64,000 nucleotides of DNA, taken from an uncultured Paracoccaceae bacterium. Lineage in GTDB: Bacteria; Pseudomonadota; Alphaproteobacteria; Rhodobacterales; Rhodobacteraceae. Location: assembly GCA_947500005.1 (NCBI GenBank), contig CANMQJ010000019.1, positions 39,610 through 103,609 on the forward strand, given 5' to 3'. The notes under the pieces were generated by a model, which saw only the letters and a list, made by a program, of their open reading frames with translations, was not told the origin of the DNA and ran no database searches. Each line of letters starts with the position of its first letter. Within the stretch, counting starts at the first letter, position 1. A program made the position numbers and the translations under genes. Of the stretch, positions 58,487 to 64,000 are shown piece by piece.

Positions 58487-59358
58487 GAACGCTCTTTGTC
58501 GAGATTGAAGGGCCCCTCACCGATCCGATCCTGGCCCCCGCCGGAACGGCGACCCCGGATGAGGCGGTGACAAGCCTGACGGTGACTGGCGGGCGCGTCG
58601 CGGCGATGGCGCTCGAACCGGAACTGGCGCTCGGCGCCGCTGTGATCGAGCCCGATGGCGAGACGGTCATCCTTCGCTACACGGTAGAACCGGCCCGCGA
58701 GGGCGCAGACTATCCCGACGCGGCGTTTCGACCCCGCGCCAACCGCTATACGACCGCGGCCACCGAACTGGCCGCGGCCAGCCGCTCCATCGCGCAGGCC
58801 GCCGGCGGCGGCCGGGCCGGGATCGAGGCCCTCGTTGCCGAGGCGCAGGCGCGGTTCGCCTATGACCACCCGGAGCTGAGGTTCAACGACGGCATGGACA
58901 CCGTTCCCTTCCTGTCCTGCGGCCTGACGCCGGGCTCTTGCGTGGACATCAACACCTACCTCGTGGCCAGCCTGCGGGCCGCGGGATACCAGGCGGCCTA
59001 TTTCTACGGCTATTTCTTTCCCGAAGAGCGGGGCGGCATGACCGATGACGGGCATTGCTGGGTCGTCACGCGCCACGCGGGTGAGACCCTGGAATGGGAC
59101 ATTGCCCATCACCTCAAGGCGGGGCTGGGTCCGACGCTGCCCGGTCTCAACCCCCGTCCGGGCGAGAGGGTGGCGCTGACGCATTCGATGGGCCATCGCT
59201 ACAGGCTTCGCGACCGCGAGGTGGACCTGAAGTTGCTGGGCGAACCGATGCGGCTGTCGGCGGATGGCACCCTGGCCCCGGTGTCGTTGACGGCGCGATT
59301 GTCGCCCCGGCCCGCTTCGGTGGCCTCTGCAAGAGATCTGGTCGAGCCTGCGCCCTGA
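58483..59358 (+). CDS. transglutaminase-like cysteine protease-fold protein
   Basis: A 291-residue cytoplasmic protein. The transglutaminase core has the triad Cys153 (GSCVDINTYL), His191 (DGHCWVV) and Asp206 (EWDIAHH). The N-terminal region (1-110) is a beta-type domain with an RYTVEP motif near residue 65. Such proteins are peptidases or amide-transfer enzymes in bacteria. It is coupled to the permease gene by ATGA and converges on arsC with 7 bases between stops. A function in arsenic handling is unclear. Confidence 0.85.
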   Translation: MRTLFVEIEGPLTDPILAPAGTATPDEAVTSLTVTGGRVAAMALEPELALGAAVIEPDGETVILRYTVEPAREGADYPDAAFRPRANRYTTAATELAAASRSIAQAAGGGRAGIEALVAEAQARFAYDHPELRFNDGMDTVPFLSCGLTPGSCVDINTYLVASLRAAGYQAAYFYGYFFPEERGGMTDDGHCWVVTRHAGETLEWDIAHHLKAGLGPTLPGLNPRPGERVALTHSMGHRYRLRDREVDLKLLGEPMRLSADGTLAPVSLTARLSPRPASVASARDLVEPAP

Positions 59359-59365
59359 CCGGTGC

Positions 59366-59797
59366 TCAGGCGATCCGCTTGCCCTCGGCGTCAATGATCA
59401 TTTGACCGTCCTTCTTTACGAAAGGTCCCGGCGGCAGCCTGTCGAGCAGATCGAGAACCATCTCGGACGGACGGCAGAGGCGGACGCCTTTCGGGGTGCA
59501 GACGATCGGACGATTGACCAGGACGGGGTGGCTGCTCATAGCCTCCAGAAGCTTTTCATCGGTCACGTCCGACGCGGTTAGCCCCATCTCCTCGGCGGGG
59601 GAGCGGGAGATGCGCAAAGCCTCGCGCGCCGTGATACCTGCGGCGGCGAAAAGCGCCAGAAGCTGCGGGCGCGTCCAGCCCTCTTTCAGGTAGTCGATGA
59701 CGACGGGATCGTATCCGGCCGCGCGAATGATCGCGAGCACGTCGCGAGAGGCGCCGCAGTCGGGGTTATGATGGATGGCGACCGGGAAGAAGTTCAT
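59366..59797 (-). CDS. arsC: arsenate reductase (glutaredoxin type)
   Basis: A 143-residue enzyme reducing arsenate to arsenite with glutathione and glutaredoxin. The active loop HNPDCGASR has Cys14. The arginine triad known from E. coli ArsC is visible in ALRISRSP, VLVNRPIV and GVRLCRPSE. Its ATG overlaps the stop of acr3 by 4 nt, so export and reduction are translated together. Length matches the E. coli plasmid enzyme (141). Confidence 0.94.
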   Translation of the reverse strand: MNFFPVAIHHNPDCGASRDVLAIIRAAGYDPVVIDYLKEGWTRPQLLALFAAAGITAREALRISRSPAEEMGLTASDVTDEKLLEAMSSHPVLVNRPIVCTPKGVRLCRPSEMVLDLLDRLPPGPFVKKDGQMIIDAEGKRIA

Positions 59798-60813
59798 GCC
59801 GGGAAGCTCGCGCGGGTCCGGTTTGCGATGGCCACGAGGCTCAGCATCACCGGTACCTCGACCAGCACGCCCACCACGGTGGCCAGAGCCGCACCGGAGT
59901 TGAGTCCGAAGATCCCGATGGCCACCGCTACCGCCAGTTCAAAGAAGTTGGACGTGCCGATCAGCGCACAGGGTGCGGCGACCTTGTGTGGCACGCGCCA
60001 AAGCCACGCCGCGCCGTAGCCCAGCGCAAAGATCCCGTAGGACTGGATGACGATCGGCACTGCGATCAGCGCGATCAGCAGTGGCTGCGCCAGGATCACC
60101 GGCCCCTGGAAACCGAAGAGCAGCACCACCGTCAGCAGCAGGCCGATCACCGAGGCGGGCTTGATCCGCGCCGTGAAGGCCGCCACCGCGTCCTCGCCGC
60201 CGCGCGCGATCAGCGCCCGGCGTGTCAGCGCCCCCGCGATCAGCGGAATGACGATGTAGAGGACGACTGACAGGATCAGCGTCTCCCACGGGACGCTGAT
60301 GTCGGTCACCCCCAGCAGGAAGGCCACGATTGGCGCGAAGGCCACCACCATGATCAGGTCGTTCACCGAGACCTGCACCAGCGTGTAATTGGGATCGCCC
60401 TTGGTCAGTTGCGACCAGACGAAAACCATCGCGGTACACGGCGCGGCGCCAAGCAGGATAAGCCCGGCGATGTATTCCGGGGCGCGCTGGGGATCGATCA
60501 ACCCGGCGAAGACGTGGTTGAAGAACAGCACCGCCAGCGCCGCCATGGTGAAGGGCTTGATGAGCCAGTTTACCGCCAGCGTGATGACAAGGCCCTTGGG
60601 CCGCTGGCCCACGGCCTTGAGCGAGCCGAAATCCACCGCGATCATCATCGGGTAGACCATGGCCCAGATCAGGACCGCCACGACGAGGTTGACCGAAGCA
60701 TATTCCAGCGCCGCCAGCGCGCCGAAGAGACCGGGCGCAAGGTTGCCGAGGAGCAGTCCGGCCAGAATGCACAGCGCGACCCAAAGGGTCAGCCAACGTT
60801 CAAACAGGGTCAT
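59794..60813 (-). CDS. acr3: arsenite efflux permease Acr3
   Basis: A 339-residue ACR3-family exporter with ten membrane segments. The essential cysteine is in LGAAPCTAMVFVWSQLTKGD (Cys126) and the conserved Glu in GTSNFFELAVAVAI. It exports arsenite made by ArsC. ATG 60813 has AAGGAGA upstream; the frame is open further upstream to 60969, but that is the decayed arsR. It is the first intact gene of the leftward acr3-arsC pair. Confidence 0.94.
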   Translation of the reverse strand: MTLFERWLTLWVALCILAGLLLGNLAPGLFGALAALEYASVNLVVAVLIWAMVYPMMIAVDFGSLKAVGQRPKGLVITLAVNWLIKPFTMAALAVLFFNHVFAGLIDPQRAPEYIAGLILLGAAPCTAMVFVWSQLTKGDPNYTLVQVSVNDLIMVVAFAPIVAFLLGVTDISVPWETLILSVVLYIVIPLIAGALTRRALIARGGEDAVAAFTARIKPASVIGLLLTVVLLFGFQGPVILAQPLLIALIAVPIVIQSYGIFALGYGAAWLWRVPHKVAAPCALIGTSNFFELAVAVAIGIFGLNSGAALATVVGVLVEVPVMLSLVAIANRTRASFPA

Positions 60814-60839
60814 GGAATCTCCTTCTGGCCCGGTACGCG

Positions 60840-61009
60840 GCAGGCGGGATCGGGGGTGTGGTGAGCGCGTAGCCGATGCACGGGCCGGTGATTTCGCCGG
60901 GGATGATGCCGTCGGTTTTGAGGATGTGCAAATGCTCGGAAACCGTGGATCGGGAGAGATCCCCCGCATCGACGGTCAAATCCGCAATGTCGAGTTCAGC
61001 CTGTGCCAT
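60840..61009 (-). pseudogene. truncated ArsR-type regulator
   Basis: The reading frame from 61009 includes SRSTVSEHLHILKTDGIIPGE, which matches the recognition helix and wing of ArsR proteins linked to acr3-arsC operons, followed by GPCIGYAL. The N-terminal dimer helix and the CxC region are absent, and no plausible upstream continuation exists. It therefore looks like the remnant of a second arsR that once controlled acr3-arsC. A weak possibility is that a small binding protein is still made. Confidence 0.65.
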
Positions 61010-61364
61010 TTGACTCCAGTCCCTTCGTACATCGCCGATAAGCGATCATCTCGGCCTGCGCAATCGTCCGGCTTTGACTCATCGCGGCTCAACCACATTA
61101 CGGTGCCCAAGGCTAGGCACCGGCGCTCAGGTCTCCGGCTACGAAAGGACATTTGTCAGGCATCTTGCTGGTGTCTTCCATTGCAAGAACCGAAATGGTT
61201 GCGATTTCGGCGGCTGCAGGGTATCCGCCCTGAAATCATCTGGACCTGGGGTGCGATCCCCGGGTGGCTCTCCCGGCCGCCGATCCGCCGGGCAAACCAA
61301 GACTATCTGAACAAGATGACCGGCGGGCGGCAGCAGCAAGCCGGGCAGGAACGGAACATCCGAC
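61010..61364. other. gene-free region between arsR remnant and SulP gene
   Basis: About 355 bases with no convincing frame. It should carry the promoter of the SulP gene (rightward) and may contain the lost N-terminal half of the arsR remnant, though no recognisable ArsR residues were found. GCAGGAACGGAAC lies just before the SulP start. No terminator or RNA gene is seen. Confidence 0.4.
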
Positions 61365-62846
61365 ATGACTCTTGATGCCTATCGACGCCAATGGCTCGGT
61401 AATGTGCGCGGCGACCTGCTTTCCGGGATCGTTGTAGCGCTCGCCCTGATCCCCGAAGCGATCGCCTTTTCAATCATCGCAGGGGTTGACCCCAAGGTGG
61501 GCCTCTATGCCTCTTTCTCGATAGCCGTGGTGACCGCCATCGCGGGGGGGCGTCCCGGCATGATCTCGGCGGCCACGGCGGCGACGGCCGTGCTGATGGT
61601 AACGCTCGTTGCCGACCACGGCCTCGAATACCTTCTCGCCACCACGGTCCTGGCCGGCCTCATTCAGATCGCCGCAGGCTTCGCCCGTTTGGGCCATCTG
61701 ATGCGCTTCGTCTCGCGGTCGGTAATGACGGGCTTCGTAAACGCACTCGCCCTCCTGATCTTCATGGCGCAACTGCCCGAGTTGGTCGGTGTGCCATTGC
61801 TGACCTATCCGCTCGTGGCCGCCGGCCTCGCGATCATCTATCTGTTTCCCTATTTGACGCGGGCCGTGCCGTCACCGCTGGTGACGATCATCGTTCTCAC
61901 CGCGCTGATTTCGCTCATGGGCTGGGATGTGCGCACCGTGGGCGACATGGGCGCGCTGCCCGACACGCTGCCGGTCTTCCTGGTCCCGGACATCCCGCTC
62001 AATCTCGAGACACTGAAGATCATTCTGCCCTATGCGGCGGCCGTCGCCGTCGTCGGGTTGCTCGAGAGCCTGATGACAGAAAACATCGTGGACGACCTGA
62101 CCGATACCAAGTCCGACCGGAATCAGGAATGTATTGGGCAGGGCCTCGCGAACACCGCGACGGGCTTCATTGGGGGCATGGCTGGCTGCGCGATGATCGG
62201 TCAGTCGATCATCAACATCAAGTCCGGCGGCCGGGGCCGGTTGTCCTGTTTCACGGCAGGTGTCTTTCTGCTGTTCATGGTGGTCGCGCTTGGCGATCTC
62301 GTGGCGCAGATCCCGATGGCGGCGCTGGTCGCGATCATGATCATGGTTTCCATCGGTACCTTCTCATGGTCTTCGATCAGGCAACTCAGAACCCATCCCC
62401 GTTCTTCCTCGATCGTGATGCTCGCGACGGTGACGGTCGTGGTCTATACCCACAACCTCGCTATTGGCGTGCTTGTCGGGGTGTTGCTGTCTGGCCTTTT
62501 CTTTGCCGGCAAGATCGCGCAACTGTTTCGCGTCACCTCGTCGATGTCCGAGGACGGGCGCGTGCGGACCTACCGCGTCGAAGGACAGCTTTTCTTTGCT
62601 TCAGCAGAGGATTTCATGGACGCTTTCGACTTCAAGGAGGCGGCCGAACGCGTCGTAATCGACGTAAGCCAGGCGCATATCTGGGATATTTCTTCGGTTG
62701 CCGCGCTTGACATGGCCGTGCTCAAGTTCCGCAGAGACGGATCCGAGGTCGAAATTGTCGGCATGAACGAAGCCTCGGAGACCATCGTCGACCGGCTTGC
62801 CGTGCATGACAAGCCCGGCGCGATAGACAAGCTGACGGCGCATTGA
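61365..62846 (+). CDS. SulP-family anion transporter with STAS domain
   Basis: A 493-residue inner-membrane transporter. About 12 membrane segments (residues 15-390) begin with the SulP start GDLLSGIVVALALIPEAIAFS, and the sequence GMISAATAATAVL is at the substrate helix. A C-terminal STAS domain covers about 410-480, including VVIDVSQAHIWDISSVAALD. SulP members move sulfate, bicarbonate or other anions with sodium or protons. The compact sequence and the Usp gene 13 bases downstream resemble bicarbonate- or stress-linked SulP pairs. The substrate is not determined. Confidence 0.93.
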   Translation: MTLDAYRRQWLGNVRGDLLSGIVVALALIPEAIAFSIIAGVDPKVGLYASFSIAVVTAIAGGRPGMISAATAATAVLMVTLVADHGLEYLLATTVLAGLIQIAAGFARLGHLMRFVSRSVMTGFVNALALLIFMAQLPELVGVPLLTYPLVAAGLAIIYLFPYLTRAVPSPLVTIIVLTALISLMGWDVRTVGDMGALPDTLPVFLVPDIPLNLETLKIILPYAAAVAVVGLLESLMTENIVDDLTDTKSDRNQECIGQGLANTATGFIGGMAGCAMIGQSIINIKSGGRGRLSCFTAGVFLLFMVVALGDLVAQIPMAALVAIMIMVSIGTFSWSSIRQLRTHPRSSSIVMLATVTVVVYTHNLAIGVLVGVLLSGLFFAGKIAQLFRVTSSMSEDGRVRTYRVEGQLFFASAEDFMDAFDFKEAAERVVIDVSQAHIWDISSVAALDMAVLKFRRDGSEVEIVGMNEASETIVDRLAVHDKPGAIDKLTAH

Positions 62847-62859
62847 AGGAGGAGACTTC

Positions 62860-63711
62860 ATGACCAACAAGATCATCGCCTTGGTGGACGGTTCCGCTTA
62901 TTCGAAGAGCGTGTGCGACCATGCTGCCTGGATAGCAAGCCGGGGTGGCTATGAAGTCGAGCTCATGCATGTCCTGGGACGGCGCGAGACCGGGACCGGA
63001 TCCGATCTCTCGGGCGCAATCACTCTCGGTGCGCGCAGTGCGCTGCTCGAGGAACTTTCGAGCATCGACGAACAGCGCGCAAAGCTGGCGGTTCGCCGCG
63101 GACGCGCCATTCTCGAAGACGCAAGGGCTCTCTTGGTCGCGGCCGGTGTCAAGTCGACCGAGCACCTGCGTCATGGTGACCTGATCGAGGCGATCTCCGC
63201 GAAGGAGGGGGGCGCCGAGATGATCCTGATCGGCAAGCGCGGTGAGGCTGCCGACTTCGCCAAGGGACATGTCGGCTCGAACCTGGACCGCGTCATGCGA
63301 GCAGTCTCAAGGCCGCTTTTCATCGCGTCACGGGCCTACCGACCTATCGAGAAGGTGCTGATTGCCTACGATGGCAGCGAAAGTGCCATGCGCGCCGTAA
63401 ATCATGTCGCCCGCTCGACGCTCTATCGCGGTGTCGATATGAGGATCGTTACCGTGGGAGCCGCGACGGAGGCTGCGAAAAAGAGCCTCGAGAACGCGCA
63501 AGCCACGCTGGCAAACGCGGGACTCGAGGCGGAAACCGCCATCCTGCCCGGCCAGCCAGAAGAGGCGCTGGGAAAGCTGATCGAGGAGGCGGAGTTCGGC
63601 CACCTCGTAATGGGCGCCTCCGGGCACTCCCGTCTGAGGTCGCTCTTCGTGGGATCGACAAGCCTCGAGATGATCCGCACCTGCAAGGTGCCGATCCTGC
63701 TTGTGAGGTGA
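62860..63711 (+). CDS. tandem universal stress protein (UspA family)
   Basis: A 283-residue protein of two Usp domains. The first (residues 1-150) begins NKIIALVDGSAYSKSVCDHA. The second (about 165-283) begins KVLIAYDGSESAMRAVNHVA and ends with the ATP-binding signature MGASGHSRLRSLFVGSTS. The first domain has an IGKRGEAADFAKGHVGSN version of that loop, so both may bind nucleotide. AAGGAGGAG precedes the ATG. It is co-transcribed with the SulP transporter and probably tunes it or responds to the same stress. Confidence 0.93.
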   Translation: MTNKIIALVDGSAYSKSVCDHAAWIASRGGYEVELMHVLGRRETGTGSDLSGAITLGARSALLEELSSIDEQRAKLAVRRGRAILEDARALLVAAGVKSTEHLRHGDLIEAISAKEGGAEMILIGKRGEAADFAKGHVGSNLDRVMRAVSRPLFIASRAYRPIEKVLIAYDGSESAMRAVNHVARSTLYRGVDMRIVTVGAATEAAKKSLENAQATLANAGLEAETAILPGQPEEALGKLIEEAEFGHLVMGASGHSRLRSLFVGSTSLEMIRTCKVPILLVR

Positions 63712-64000
63712 GGCCAAGGCAAGGTGACGGTAGCGACTTTTGGCCTGAGTTTTCCAACGCCCGTTTCTTCGCAAGCTTATCGAGATCGGCCTCCATACCT
63801 CGCGGCCAAATGTGTCGCAGACACGGCGGCAGGAAAGCCGCCATGCAGGCAGAGGTACCGTGTGACTGGCGCATTGGCGGATCCCTCCTATCATGATCTT
63901 GGAGGAGGTCGTGACTTGAACTGTAGGCTCAGGACCCATTGATTTCCGCCGCGCGGCGTGGTTCACGGCTCGAAAACGAGCGGTGAACATGTCTGATCTC
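63712..64000. other. gene-free end of window
   Basis: About 290 bases with no convincing gene. A 7-bp inverted repeat AGGCCAA with TTGGCCT (63711-63717 and 63740-63746) follows the Usp stop but has no T run. Frames on both strands look non-coding. A gene may begin beyond the window edge. Confidence 0.35.

Noticed and set aside
63328..63990. Minus-strand frame at the window end, possibly a transposase remnant
   Set aside because: Most of it is antisense to the Usp gene, and no transposase motif can be read.

Overview
The window is about 64 kb of GC-rich chromosomal DNA from an alphaproteobacterium, most likely a Rhodobacterales (Roseobacter-clade) species. The evidence is the RegB/SenC/RegA locus with linked ahcY, the alphaproteobacterial hemD-hemX-hemY and bioMNY arrangements, AddAB instead of RecBCD, a DUF2853 gene, and tightly packed operons with 1-4 nt stop/start overlaps. 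No rRNA operon, prophage or CRISPR array was seen. One tRNA gene (Thr, CGT) is present.

Layout. 1-2.8 kb: an alpha/beta hydrolase, then a decayed IS91-family element in which the integrase and transposase genes are fused by an internal deletion, broken by a nonsense codon, and carry an expanded hexanucleotide repeat. 2.9-7.8 kb: monomeric isocitrate dehydrogenase and Tex. 7.8-15.4 kb: a probable catabolic island for a sulfated or phosphorylated organic compound (metallo-beta-lactamase-fold hydrolase, two cysteine-type sulfatases, a MarR regulator with twin palindromic operators, and a TctCBA transporter). 15.4-25.8 kb: a housekeeping run on the minus strand (PAS protein, tsaE, amgK-like, murU-like, addB, addA, trxA). 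25.9-32.2 kb: the redox-regulatory regB/senC-regA locus, with a GT61 glycosyltransferase and an HD-domain gene between it and ahcY. 32.3-33.5 kb: an acidic exported small protein, a DUF2853 protein and a candidate small RNA with a very strong terminator. 33.5-36.2 kb: EVE, YciI, gpsA, tsaD. 36.3-40.0 kb: hemD-hemX-hemY. 40.1-44.2 kb: an AMP-ligase/thiolase pair facing the biotin ECF transporter bioMNY, then tRNA-Thr.

44.6-64 kb looks more accessory. It holds a serine hydrolase, a BON-domain protein, a persulfide-dioxygenase-like enzyme with a rhodanese, and a seven-gene minus-strand operon (mgtC, exoD, coxB, fused coxA-coxC, a small membrane protein, ctaG-like, triheme cytochrome c) encoding a caa3-type oxidase. 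That oxidase has unusual residues at the proton-channel positions. These are followed by an orphan ThDP enzyme, an arsenic locus (arsR, permease and transglutaminase facing arsC, acr3 and a decayed arsR), and a SulP transporter with a tandem universal stress protein.

No wholly unknown multi-gene system is obvious. The best candidates for new biology are the sulfatase/Tct island, the ligase-thiolase pair next to bioMNY (the thiolase lacks its second catalytic cysteine), the variant caa3 operon, the ahcY leader and the candidate sRNA near 33.4 kb. All functions are inferred from reading the sequence; no database search was run.
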